DNA of 64,000 bases, from positions 62,001 through 126,000 of the forward strand of contig NZ_JARLTC010000035.1 in assembly GCF_029382225.1 (NCBI RefSeq), read 5' to 3'. Made by a program: the position numbers and the translations under genes. Origin of the DNA: Spongiactinospora sp. TRM90649 (GTDB lineage Bacteria > Actinomycetota > Actinomycetes > Streptosporangiales > Streptosporangiaceae). Below, in pieces: positions 26,086 to 33,981 of the stretch. Position 1 is the first letter of the stretch, and each line of letters begins with the position of its first letter. The notes under the pieces are model-generated. The model was not told where the DNA came from. It did no database searches and worked only from the letters and a program-made list of their open reading frames with translations.

Positions 26086-26867
26086 CGCACGTGCTCCATT
26101 TCGCGAACGCTCCGCCAGACGGCGGTGATCTGTGGATCGGGCGGGGGCGCGCCGGGATGACGCCGCGACGCGCGTAGCCCGCCGAGGTAGGGGACGAGGT
26201 CCAGGCCGGTGAAGTCGCTCAGCCGCGCGGTCTCGCGGCCCGCGCACAGCTCGCGGTAGCCGATCACCAGCCGCCGGGCGGGGTCGAGCGTGGGCGCCAG
26301 GTCGAGCCAGCCCCGGTGCCAGGCCGCCCACTTGGCGTAGGCGCCCCGGAGGGTGGCCGGGCGGTAGGGGCGATCGCCGGTCCAGGCCAGCACGGACGCG
26401 GCGACCTCGCCGGGGTCGCGCACCAGCAGGACCAGGCGGGCGGTGGGGACGGCGGCCAGCAGCGCGGGGAGGTCGAGCAGGTACTCGTTGTACTTGTCGC
26501 CCCAGAACGGCCACCCGGCGTAGGACTCGGCGACGATGTCGGCGATCAGCTCGCGCGGGTCGGCGGGCTCGCCCTCGGCGACGCGGGCGGCGGCGTGGCG
26601 CAGGGTCTCGGCGACGCGGGCCGTCCAGAGGCCGGCGCCCTCGCCGCCCGGGGGCCTGCGGCTCAGGGCGAAGGTGATCTCGTCGGCGCGCAGGTGCCGG
26701 CCGTCCAGGTCGGCGCGGGTGCACCAGCGAGGCAGCAGGTAGGGCAGCTTGCCGTTCACCGTGAACAGGCCGCCGGCGTCGGCGTAGGCCCTGCTGAGCG
26801 CGTGGGCCAGTGCGGTGGTGCCGGACCGTTGCGCGCCGAGCAGCACGACGGGGGCCCCGGGGCTCAT
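26082..26867 (-). CDS. Sulfotransferase-family protein
   Basis: 261 aa from ATG 26867. The PAPS 5'-phosphosulfate loop is clear at the start: VVLLGAQRSGTTALAHAL. The 3'-phosphate-binding segment is LVLLVRDPGEVAASVLAW near residue 140. It probably sulfates the operon product or a sugar intermediate, using PAPS. Coupled on both sides by 4-bp overlaps. Some members of this P-loop group are not true sulfotransferases, so activity needs proof. Confidence 0.82.
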   Translation of the reverse strand: MSPGAPVVLLGAQRSGTTALAHALSRAYADAGGLFTVNGKLPYLLPRWCTRADLDGRHLRADEITFALSRRPPGGEGAGLWTARVAETLRHAAARVAEGEPADPRELIADIVAESYAGWPFWGDKYNEYLLDLPALLAAVPTARLVLLVRDPGEVAASVLAWTGDRPYRPATLRGAYAKWAAWHRGWLDLAPTLDPARRLVIGYRELCAGRETARLSDFTGLDLVPYLGGLRASRRHPGAPPPDPQITAVWRSVREMEHVR

Positions 26868-27706
26868 GTCGCCAGCCTGACCAGTTCGCGCATGCACTCG
26901 GCGCTGGCCTGCCGTCCGCCCCGGCTGAAGGCGTCGCCCCACGGCTCGTCGCGCTCCCGCTGGGTGAGCGTGCGGCCCTGCCGCCAGTGGGTCTCCAGCG
27001 ACAGCCAGCCGGTGTAGCCGTCGGCGGCCAGCGTGCCGATGATCGCGGCCCACGGGAGGTCGCCGTCGCCGAGCCGGACGTATCCGGTGGTTCCGGCCGG
27101 ATCCTTGACGTGGACGTGGCCGATCAGCTCCCGGGCGGCGAAGTACTCGCCGGGGAAGGGGACGGGCTCGGCGCCGCTGAACACGCTGTTGCCGGGATCC
27201 CACAGGACGCCCAGGTCGTCGCGGCCCAGAGCGTCGAGGAAGCGCAGCGTGAGCGCGACGGTCGGGGTGTTGGTCCGGGTGCCGGTCTCGACCAGCAGCC
27301 GGACGCCGTCGCCGGGGACCAGTCCGGAGAGGACCTCCCGCGCGACCGCCGCCGCCCCGCGCGGATCGGGCTCGCCCTCGCGGTAGAAGGTGAAGATCCG
27401 CACGTGCGGCGAGCCCAGCACGCGGGCCTGCTCTACGGACCGCGCCAGCAGCGCCCTGGCCGAGGCGACCTCGGCGTCGGTGCGCGGCAGCGGCTGCTTC
27501 AGCGCCGGCGGGCAGAACCCGGCGACCCGGAGCCCGTGCACGGCCAGGACCTCGCGGATCTCGCGGAGCCGGTCATCGGTCAGTTCGTGCGGGCGAACAT
27601 TGCCGACCGACCGGATCTCGACCCCGGTGAGCCCGCGGTCGCGGACGTCGCGGGCGACGGTCAGCAGGTCCTGGTCGATCTCGTCGCCGATTATGGACAG
27701 GCGCAC
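26864..27706 (-). CDS. Sugar phosphate isomerase/epimerase-like TIM-barrel protein (AP-endonuclease 2 superfamily)
   Basis: 280 aa from GTG 27706, with GGAGGG 7-8 nt upstream; the start lies 16 bp inside the previous gene. TIM-barrel motifs: LTGVEIRSVG, metal-binding Glu in LLVETGTRTN, Asp/Asn in GVLWDPGNSVF, His in GHVHVKD, and Glu in GWLSLETHW. The metal-site set (E-D-H-E) is intact, so it looks like an active IolE/IolI/tagatose-epimerase-like enzyme. Probably makes or remodels a sugar or cyclitol building block with the Gfo/Idh protein upstream. Confidence 0.87.
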   Translation of the reverse strand: MRLSIIGDEIDQDLLTVARDVRDRGLTGVEIRSVGNVRPHELTDDRLREIREVLAVHGLRVAGFCPPALKQPLPRTDAEVASARALLARSVEQARVLGSPHVRIFTFYREGEPDPRGAAAVAREVLSGLVPGDGVRLLVETGTRTNTPTVALTLRFLDALGRDDLGVLWDPGNSVFSGAEPVPFPGEYFAARELIGHVHVKDPAGTTGYVRLGDGDLPWAAIIGTLAADGYTGWLSLETHWRQGRTLTQRERDEPWGDAFSRGGRQASAECMRELVRLAT

Positions 27707-28404
27707 GTCAGGTCCCTCCACGCGCGGCCGAGCACGGCGAGGTCGGCGGCGGGCGTGCCCGCCCGGGACTCGACGGTGATGTCGGGGGCCCGCCCCGCGA
27801 AGGCGTCGAGCCAGGTCAGGTCGGTCTCGGTGAGCGCCCGGTGCCGGGGCCGCTCGCCGGGCCTGGCCGGCGTGAACCCCTTGACCTGGACGGCACGCGC
27901 CAGCGCCGCCAGCTCCCGCAGGACATGCGGGCCATGAGGGTCGTCGTCGTGGCCGGAGATCTCGTGCAGCCCCAGATTGTCGATCACCAGGGCGCAGCCG
28001 TGCCGGTGGCACAGCTCGGCCAGCTCGGCGGGCGCGGCCCCGCCCCGGTGGGTCTCGACGAGGATGTCGCGCGGCTCCCGGTCGTGGCTCAGCGTGGCGA
28101 TCTGGTCGAGGGTGATCCTGGCCCGCGCGGCGCCCTCGGCCGCGAACACCTTGACCGGGCGGCCGGGGAAGCGCCTGGCGGCGGCGAGGCCGTCGGCGGC
28201 GTCGTCGCGCCCGAGCACCAGGGACACGCCGACGAAGGCCACGGGCAGGCCGTCGAGCGCGGGGATGCCGTCGTGCTCCCAGCGCTGGCCCTTGCCGGTG
28301 CGCAGATCGACCACCTCGCCGCCCCCGGCGCGGGTCAGCGCGGCCAGTTCGGCGGCGCTGAGCCGGGGGACGGACCCGGAGGAGAGCCCGAGCCGGGCGC
28401 TCAT
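27691..28404 (-). CDS. Second TIM-barrel isomerase-like protein, diverged
   Basis: 237 aa from ATG 28404, overlapping the Gfo/Idh stop (ATGA). Shorter than its neighbour and weakly similar to the same superfamily: GGEVVDLRTGKGQRWE, DILVETHRGG (possible metal Glu), CALVIDNLGLHEI (Asp and His), VQVKGF and ITVESRAG at the expected barrel strand ends. The typical HVHxKD His is replaced in RAVQVKGF, so the metal site is incomplete and the activity may differ. Two such barrels in tandem next to a Gfo/Idh dehydrogenase suggest a multistep conversion. Confidence 0.7.
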   Translation of the reverse strand: MSARLGLSSGSVPRLSAAELAALTRAGGGEVVDLRTGKGQRWEHDGIPALDGLPVAFVGVSLVLGRDDAADGLAAARRFPGRPVKVFAAEGAARARITLDQIATLSHDREPRDILVETHRGGAAPAELAELCHRHGCALVIDNLGLHEISGHDDDPHGPHVLRELAALARAVQVKGFTPARPGERPRHRALTETDLTWLDAFAGRAPDITVESRAGTPAADLAVLGRAWRDLTCACP

Positions 28405-29312
28405 CGCGCGACCGCCTCGGCCGGGGAACCGGCGCGGCGTATCTCCTCCAGCACCACCAGGGCGGGCCTGGCCCGTGAGAGCGCGGACAGCCTCGGGCCC
28501 GCGGCGAACTCCTCGTAGACCCGCGTGCGCAGGTCGAGGGCGGTGGCGGTGGCGGCGGATCGGCGGCCGACGCCGCCCTGGCCGTCGTGCACGGTGGTGA
28601 CGCCGTCGGTCACCTCGAAGCGCCGCCCGCCCTCGCCGAGCACGACGAGCTGCTCCAGCCGGGCGCCCGCGTCGGCGGCCACGCAGAAGGCGAGGGTGGC
28701 GCCGGAGCGGAACACGACGGTGCCGGACACCCGGACGTCGATGCCGGGCGCGCACTCCCGGTGGTCGCCGATCTCGACCCGCTCGACCTCGCCGAGCAAC
28801 TGGCAGGCGATGTCGAGGTAGTGGACGCCCAGGTGGGCCGTGATGCCGCCGAACGCCTGGGCCGGGTCGCCGCGCCAGCCGGTGTAGTGCTCGGTGTCGC
28901 GCGGACGGCTGACCAGGAGGGTGGCGGCCGACCGGCCGTTCCAGTCGGCCGGCGCCTCCGCCGGGATCCGGAAGCGGTGCTGGAGCATGACCGCCGCCAC
29001 CCCGCCGGCGGCGATCACGTCGTCGAGCTCGGCGACGGAGGTCGTCGGCGGCTTCTCCAGCAGCACGGCCTTGCCCGCGGCCAGGGCCTCGGTGGCCAGC
29101 GGCGCGTGCCGGTCGGGCGGGACGCACAGCGCGACGGCGTCGATGGCGGGATCGTCGAGGACCGCGGCCCACGAGGGCGCGCGGAGGTGAGGAGAGACGT
29201 CTACATTTTCGCTGGATTCCAGAACGGAGTGCAGGCTGACATTTCCGGCGCGATTAATCGCTTCCACATGTTGCCTGCCCGCTCGCCCAAAGCCAATGAT
29301 CGCAACCCGCAC
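28401..29312 (-). CDS. Gfo/Idh/MocA-family NAD(P)-dependent oxidoreductase
   Basis: About 303 aa from GTG 29312, where the Rossmann domain begins (VRVAIIGFGRAGRQH). An ATG at 29360 would add 16 residues, but it sits almost on the predicted transcription start. The LLEKPPTTS segment holds the family's EKP Lys, and the catalytic-type His is in ITAHLGVHYLDIA. Family members oxidise or reduce sugars, inositols and aminosugars. As first gene of the 13-gene minus-strand operon it likely starts a precursor pathway. Product identity is not readable. Confidence 0.87.
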   Translation of the reverse strand: MRVAIIGFGRAGRQHVEAINRAGNVSLHSVLESSENVDVSPHLRAPSWAAVLDDPAIDAVALCVPPDRHAPLATEALAAGKAVLLEKPPTTSVAELDDVIAAGGVAAVMLQHRFRIPAEAPADWNGRSAATLLVSRPRDTEHYTGWRGDPAQAFGGITAHLGVHYLDIACQLLGEVERVEIGDHRECAPGIDVRVSGTVVFRSGATLAFCVAADAGARLEQLVVLGEGGRRFEVTDGVTTVHDGQGGVGRRSAATATALDLRTRVYEEFAAGPRLSALSRARPALVVLEEIRRAGSPAEAVAR

Positions 29313-29364
29313 AGTGCCCCCATAGGCCGGCCGGAGTACATCGGTCCCCCTGCGAACCATGCCA

Positions 29365-29395
29365 AATCTAAGCCGAAGTTTCGACACACCCGCAA
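29365..29395 (-). promoter_or_regulatory. Candidate promoter of the NRPS operon
   Basis: On the minus strand TTGCGG (29395-29390) and TAGATT (29370-29365) are 19 bp apart in a locally A/T-rich patch, the only one upstream of the operon. Transcription would start near 29358, giving a leader of ~45 nt to GTG 29312. Because the following genes overlap or nearly touch, this could drive all 13 genes. Confidence 0.3.
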
Positions 29396-29738
29396 CCCTT
29401 TAGGTCGTATTGATCGCATCCAGTCTTTCTCTATCTGCCAAGAGGGATATTGATGGGGAAACGTGCAGGTAGATGGGATGTTCAGTGCTTTTGGGAGAGG
29501 CGGGGCGGCCGGAGTGGCCGCCCCTAACTCGCCCATGGACTTTCGCCAGGGGCGAACTCGCCGGGAATGTGCGGACGAATGTGACCAGGGCTCGAATGCG
29601 AGCGGGCGAATATGACCTCGGCTCTCGTTTCATGAATTTTGTAGTGACCGGGCTCGTGACGAGCCTCGGTCTGGAGCGCTCCAGGGCCATCGGTCGTGAT
29701 GTCGTGACCTCGGGGAATGTGTGGTTGTATGTGCGGCC
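29396..29738. other. Divergent intergenic region with three inverted repeats
   Basis: No convincing gene. It holds GGGGCGGCC/GGCCGCCCC (29502-29510 and 29516-29524, 5-nt loop), GGCTCG-TGA-CGAGCC (29651-29665, extendable outwards with GACCG/CGGTC and one bulge), and a perfect 14-bp palindrome CTGGAGCGCTCCAG (29671-29684). These could be regulator sites for the NRPS operon and the secreted nuclease, or hairpins insulating the two. Confidence 0.5.
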
Positions 29739-30644
29739 ATGACCGCACATGCCGTGCTGGCCCTGGGGGTCGCCCTCGCCCTGGTCTCACCGGGGGCCTC
29801 GACCGGGCGACAAGCCGGGGCTCCGGCTCGCACGATCTCGGTGATGAGCTGGAACGTGTGCGCCGCGACCAACCCGGCCTGCGCGTTCTACCGGATGAGC
29901 CCCCAGGAACTGGCCTGGAACATCGGCCGCCAGGCGGTGACCGGCCAGATCCGGCCCGACGTGATCTTCCTCCAGGAGTCGTGCACGGGCGCGGACCTCG
30001 CGCTGGAGCTGGCCCTGGAATGGCGGACCGGGCGGCAGTGGACGGTCCGGTCGTGGGGGCTCACCACGGCGTGGGACGGCAGGCCGTACGCGTGTCACCC
30101 CGACCGGCAGAACCGCCCGCGCGGCACCCAGGGGGTCACCGTCGCGGTCGCCGGGCCGGGGGCGGTCTTCACGGTCCACCCGCTGACCGCCCCGTCCTGG
30201 TACGTGCGGCGGGCGGCGATCTGCGCGGTCGTCCCGGCGGTGCGCGTCAACGCGTGCGGCACCCACCTGTCGTCGGGGCTGTCGGTGGACGACCGGCAGG
30301 CGGGCGCGCCGTACCGGACCAGGCAGATCAGGGAGCTGCGGGCGCTGGCGGTCCGGCGCGGGTACGTGCCGATCTTCGGCGGCGACCTCAACATGACGCC
30401 ACGGCGGCCCGCAGTGGCCGCGCTCTACCGTGCCTACGGCGAGTGCGACGGCGCGGCGAACGGCCGCTGGACCTACCAGCAGGCGCGGACGGGCGCACTG
30501 CGGAAGATCGACTATCTCTTCGCCCCGCGCGGGAGCGTCCGGCGCTGCCACGTGGACCACGGCGCGACCGGATCCGACCACCGCCCGATCTACGCGGAGA
30601 TCGCGCTGCCCCGGCGGCCCGCCGTCCGGGGGGCCGGATCCTGA
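29739..30644 (+). CDS. Secreted endonuclease/exonuclease/phosphatase-family protein
   Basis: About 301 aa from ATG 29739; GTG 29721 is an alternative. A signal peptide is visible (AHAVLALGVALALVSPGAST). EEP motifs in order: VMSWNVCAATN (Asn), FLQESC (metal Glu), GTHLSS (His), GGDLNMTP (Asp, Asn) and SDHRPIY (catalytic Asp-His). Extra cysteines suggest disulfides in the exported protein. Likely an extracellular nuclease or phosphodiesterase. Monocistronic; the STAS gene converges 50 bp downstream. Confidence 0.83.
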   Translation: MTAHAVLALGVALALVSPGASTGRQAGAPARTISVMSWNVCAATNPACAFYRMSPQELAWNIGRQAVTGQIRPDVIFLQESCTGADLALELALEWRTGRQWTVRSWGLTTAWDGRPYACHPDRQNRPRGTQGVTVAVAGPGAVFTVHPLTAPSWYVRRAAICAVVPAVRVNACGTHLSSGLSVDDRQAGAPYRTRQIRELRALAVRRGYVPIFGGDLNMTPRRPAVAALYRAYGECDGAANGRWTYQQARTGALRKIDYLFAPRGSVRRCHVDHGATGSDHRPIYAEIALPRRPAVRGAGS

Positions 30645-30694
30645 CCGTCACGGCGGCCGGAAATCGCGGAATGACGATTGTTCCGACCTGGGCG

Positions 30695-31093
30695 TCACCA
30701 ATGGCTCACCGACCGGGCCGGAGCGCGCGGCGGCCGCCCTTCGGCGTCGTCCGGTTCGGCCGTGTGGAACAGGTCGATCACCCCCATCTGCCCGAGCCGG
30801 CGCCTGATCTGCCGGGGGATCCCGGTGAGCGTCAGGCGTCCCTTGGCGCGCTTGGTGCGTTCGAGCACGCGGATCAGCGCCGCGGCGCCCGACGAGTCGC
30901 AGAAGGTGATGCCTTCGAGGTCGATCACCAGATCCTGACCGGCGCCCTCGGCGTCCGTGGGCGCGGGGAAGGCGTGCAGTTCGACCAGGGGAACGGCGGA
31001 TAGGTCGAGTTCACCGGCGAGGAACAGGGTGCGGGAGCACCCATGACATTCTGTCCGGATTTCTAGGGTCGGGAAGCCGTCCAATGCCACCAT
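30695..31093 (-). CDS. STAS-domain anti-sigma factor antagonist-like protein
   Basis: 132 aa from ATG 31093, chosen because AAAGGAGG lies 7 nt upstream; a GTG at 31099 is too close to it. The STAS fold has the core strand LVIDLEGITFCDSSGAAALI, with the phosphorylatable Ser of SpoIIAA-like antagonists in DSSG. A CHGC motif near residue 18 is unusual. The C-terminal ~20 residues are a Pro/Arg-rich tail. No cognate anti-sigma kinase is adjacent, so it is an orphan component. Confidence 0.85.
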   Translation of the reverse strand: MVALDGFPTLEIRTECHGCSRTLFLAGELDLSAVPLVELHAFPAPTDAEGAGQDLVIDLEGITFCDSSGAAALIRVLERTKRAKGRLTLTGIPRQIRRRLGQMGVIDLFHTAEPDDAEGRPPRAPARSVSHW

Positions 31094-31284
31094 GGACACA
31101 CCTCCTTTGCGGCCTAGTGCCCGTGGACGAGATATTTAATCGTCAGATAGACGAAATAGTCGAAATATCACCGTTGGTGGGTCATGGTGTAACACGCGGT
31201 GATCTTTGGTGATGCCGTGAACATCCCAGGGGGGACGTGCGGGAACACAGCAGACATTGATCGCGTGGATGTCGGGGAGTGTTC

Positions 31285-31893
31285 GTGACTGTGTTTCGTG
31301 CCGCTGTGGGCGTGGCCATCGCGTTCGGGGTGCTGACGTACGCCAACGGCGGTATCGGCGCCAAGGACGGTGACGGCGCCAGCGTGAGCCCCAGGTCGGT
31401 CCACAAGGGCGGCGTCGCCCGCGTCACGATCCCCTGCGACGACTACTCCAACGCGTACGTGACCTCCGACGCCTTCGGCCGGGTCGACTTCAACGGCGAG
31501 CGGAGCGTCGACGTGACCGTCTCCGGCCGCCCCGGCCACCACCGGGTGCGCGGCAGGTGCGCGGAGGACGCCGACTGGGTGAACGGCGACGCGTGGCTCG
31601 ACGTCGGCGACGGTGACCGCTTCCGCGGCCTGTTCGGGCTCGGCGGCGACGGCCGCTACGGCGACGGCGGTCACGGCGGGTTCGGCGACGAGAACGGCGA
31701 AGACGGCGGGTACTACGACGACGAGGACGACTACGACTCCTGGCCCGACTACGGCCCGGCGACCGGCGGCGGCTCCACCGCGATGGCTCCGGTGAGCCCG
31801 GCCGCCAGCGTCGGGGCGGGCTTCGGGGTGGTCGCCGTGGCCGGCGGCCTGGTCGCCCTGGCACGCCGCAGGCGGGCCGCCGCGCGCCGGTAG
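31285..31893 (+). CDS. Cell-surface protein, likely partner of the adjacent class F sortase
   Basis: About 202 aa from GTG 31285 (GGGGAG 5 nt upstream). An N-terminal signal peptide is followed by a ~90-aa exported domain with two Cys (TIPCDDYSNAY and RGRCAEDAD). Then comes a Gly/Asp/Tyr-rich low-complexity stretch, a Ser/Gly/Pro linker, a TM helix (AGFGVVAVAGGLVAL) and a basic tail RRRRAAARR. The C-terminal shape is that of a sortase substrate, but no LPxTG is present. The class F sortase starts 6 bp after its stop. Function unknown. Confidence 0.65.
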   Translation: MTVFRAAVGVAIAFGVLTYANGGIGAKDGDGASVSPRSVHKGGVARVTIPCDDYSNAYVTSDAFGRVDFNGERSVDVTVSGRPGHHRVRGRCAEDADWVNGDAWLDVGDGDRFRGLFGLGGDGRYGDGGHGGFGDENGEDGGYYDDEDDYDSWPDYGPATGGGSTAMAPVSPAASVGAGFGVVAVAGGLVALARRRRAAARR

Positions 31894-31899
31894 GCGGGA

Positions 31900-32562
31900 G
31901 TGCGGATCTCGCCAGGCGAGGCGCTGTTCAAGGCCGCCGCGTGCGCCTTCTTCGTGGCGGGCGCCGCGCTCGCGGTGGACGCCGTGGGCAACCGGGACTA
32001 CGCGCCGCCGCCCGTCCCGGAGCAACAGCGGCAGGAGGAGGAGGTCGTCGCCGAGCCGGGGCCGGGGGCGAGGGTCGCGGTGCTGCGCCGGTCCGTGCCG
32101 GTGCACCTGTCGATCCCGGCGATCGGCGTCTCGGCGCCGATCGAGCCCGTGGGGCGCGGCTGGGGCGGCACGATCGCGGTGCCGTCCGTGCACGAGCCCA
32201 ACCTGGTCGGCTGGTACGAGGAGGGCGCGACCCCGGGTGAGCGCGGGCCCGCCACCCTGCTCGGCCACGTGGACACCGCGTCGTCCGGGCCCGCCGTGTT
32301 CTACGGCCTGGGACGGCTACGGCCCGGCGACGAGGTGAAGATCCGCCGCGAGGACGGCAGCCTCGCCGCCTTCGAGGTGAACGCGGTCAGGGTCTACGCC
32401 AAGACCGCCTTCCCGGCCCGCCAGGTCTACGGCCCCACTCCTGCGCCGACCCTCCGCCTCGTCACCTGCGGCGGACGCTACGACCCGGCCGGCCGCGAGT
32501 ACCTCGACAACATCGTCGCCTTCGCCCACGCCGTCCCGGCGCACGGGGTCAGCCGACGTTGA
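31900..32562 (+). CDS. Class F sortase
   Basis: 220 aa from GTG 31900. N-terminal membrane anchor (ALFKAAACAFFVAGAALAVDAV), a Pro/Glu linker, then the sortase beta-barrel with the catalytic His in LLGHVDT, Cys in LVTCGG and Arg nearby in GREYLDN. Compact with no housekeeping class E features; class F enzymes are typical of actinobacteria. It probably acts on the protein encoded just upstream, which lacks a recognisable LPxTG, so either the signal is non-canonical or the substrate is elsewhere. Confidence 0.88.
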   Translation: MRISPGEALFKAAACAFFVAGAALAVDAVGNRDYAPPPVPEQQRQEEEVVAEPGPGARVAVLRRSVPVHLSIPAIGVSAPIEPVGRGWGGTIAVPSVHEPNLVGWYEEGATPGERGPATLLGHVDTASSGPAVFYGLGRLRPGDEVKIRREDGSLAAFEVNAVRVYAKTAFPARQVYGPTPAPTLRLVTCGGRYDPAGREYLDNIVAFAHAVPAHGVSRR

Positions 32563-33868
32563 CGTACTGGCGGGGGCGGAGGGCGTGGGCCCGGAGGGCG
32601 GCCAGGGCGGCGGACTGGCCCCAGCGGGTGAGGCGGATGTGGCCGTCGGCGGTGGGGGGCTTCGCGATCAGGCCGAAGGCGGCCAGGCGGCGCAGGAGCG
32701 CTCCGAGCGGGCCGCTCAGGTCGTTGCCGGAGGAGGGCTGCCAGCCTTCGCCGCTGACCACGCCCGCCACGCGCTCGCGCAACTCGGCCGCCGTCACCGC
32801 GGCGCCGTCGGCCAGCAGCATCAGGGCCGCCTCCCGCGCCGACACCTCGAAGTCGTGCTCGCCCCTGCCGGGCGCGAGCAGGGCCGCCGCCGCGGCGTCC
32901 CACAGCCGCGCGGGATCGTCCAGGAGGCACCGGCCGGCCGGAGTGAGGGTGAGCCGCCTGCCCTCGCGGCCGAGGGCGCTCAGCTCGCCCTGGGCGGCCT
33001 CGCGCAGGGTGGCCAGCACCGGCACGTCGGATTCGCCGCGCACCCGGCGGCCCTCGCTCCAGCCGAACCGATCGGCCGCCTCCGTGCTCAGCGCCCGCGA
33101 CAGGTGGTGGTTCCTGGTCAGCGGCAGCCCGCCGGGGTCGGCCGCGCCGCGCAGCAGCCAGCGCAGCGGCCCCAGGACGTCGCCGCCCGGCAGCGGGACC
33201 GGCGCGTGCAGGCGTACCTCGAACGGCTGGGCCAGCTCGCGCCGCTGCGCGCCCCGGCCGAGCACCCAGCGGTTCAGCCGCTCGCCGTGCACGCGGTGCA
33301 GCCAGCAGTCGCCGCCGAGGTCGGTGCGCGGCTCGGTCAGCCAGCGCCGGGTCAGCGCCTCGCGCTGGTCCTTCCACGTGGGCGAGCCCGGCTCCAGCTC
33401 GCCGGACACGATCGCCAGCTCCAGGGCCGCCGAGCACGCCAGGTGCGCGCCCAGCTCCTCGGGCCCCATGATCGAACTCCACCGCAGATCGGGGACGTCC
33501 GGGGGCAGCACGCCGGTGGCGTCGAGCGCGGCCTGGTAGGCCGTGCCGCCCGCCTCGTCGCCGTCGCGGGCGTAGGTGCGCAGGATCCGCGTGGTCGTGT
33601 GCGAACGGCACAGCGCGGCGTAGCGGGTGAGACCGCCGAGGTCGAGCAGCCGCCCGAGGGCGTCGGCGATGGCGGCGTGCTCGCGTTCGTCGCCGCTGAC
33701 CTTCAGCGGCAGCGTGTACCAGAGGAATTCGCAGACGTCCAACTGCGTCACGGACTCCAGCGGCTCGCCGCCCGTCAGCCACTCGACGGCGGTCCTGGCG
33801 TCTTCGACGACATCGGGTGCGGAACGCTCCAGTTCGTTGAGGAGCGCGGCGACATCCGGTGCAGGCAT
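32549..33868 (-). CDS. Conserved hypothetical protein, pRiA4b ORF3-associated type
   Basis: 439 aa from ATG 33868; upstream in-frame sequence is not protein-like. I do not recognise a characterised family. The N-terminal ~120 residues are helical (LLNELERSAPDVVEDARTAV). The central segment GLPLTRNHHLSRAL followed by FGW resembles the C-terminal motif found in plasmid pRiA4b ORF-3-like proteins. The C-terminal ~200 residues have two winged-helix-like parts ending in HIRLTRWG. Soluble, no catalytic motif seen. The end overlaps the sortase gene by 14 bp, convergently. Confidence 0.55.
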   Translation of the reverse strand: MPAPDVAALLNELERSAPDVVEDARTAVEWLTGGEPLESVTQLDVCEFLWYTLPLKVSGDEREHAAIADALGRLLDLGGLTRYAALCRSHTTTRILRTYARDGDEAGGTAYQAALDATGVLPPDVPDLRWSSIMGPEELGAHLACSAALELAIVSGELEPGSPTWKDQREALTRRWLTEPRTDLGGDCWLHRVHGERLNRWVLGRGAQRRELAQPFEVRLHAPVPLPGGDVLGPLRWLLRGAADPGGLPLTRNHHLSRALSTEAADRFGWSEGRRVRGESDVPVLATLREAAQGELSALGREGRRLTLTPAGRCLLDDPARLWDAAAAALLAPGRGEHDFEVSAREAALMLLADGAAVTAAELRERVAGVVSGEGWQPSSGNDLSGPLGALLRRLAAFGLIAKPPTADGHIRLTRWGQSAALAALRAHALRPRQYVNVG

Positions 33869-33981
33869 GCCTCGAAGTCTGCCGTATGGACCCCGGCCAT
33901 GACGATGACCGAAACCAGTGCGTATCGGCTCGCCCACGTCGCCCACCTTAGGGAAACCTATATAAAGACGACGTATTCAGC

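Noticed and set aside
25657..27203. Apparent long fusions upstream of the VOC and sulfotransferase genes
   Set aside because: The N-terminal extensions are off-frame readings of neighbouring genes; ATGA overlaps mark the true starts.
29717..31003. Plus-strand open frame of about 430 codons
   Set aside because: Out of frame with the clear secreted nuclease and antisense to the STAS gene.
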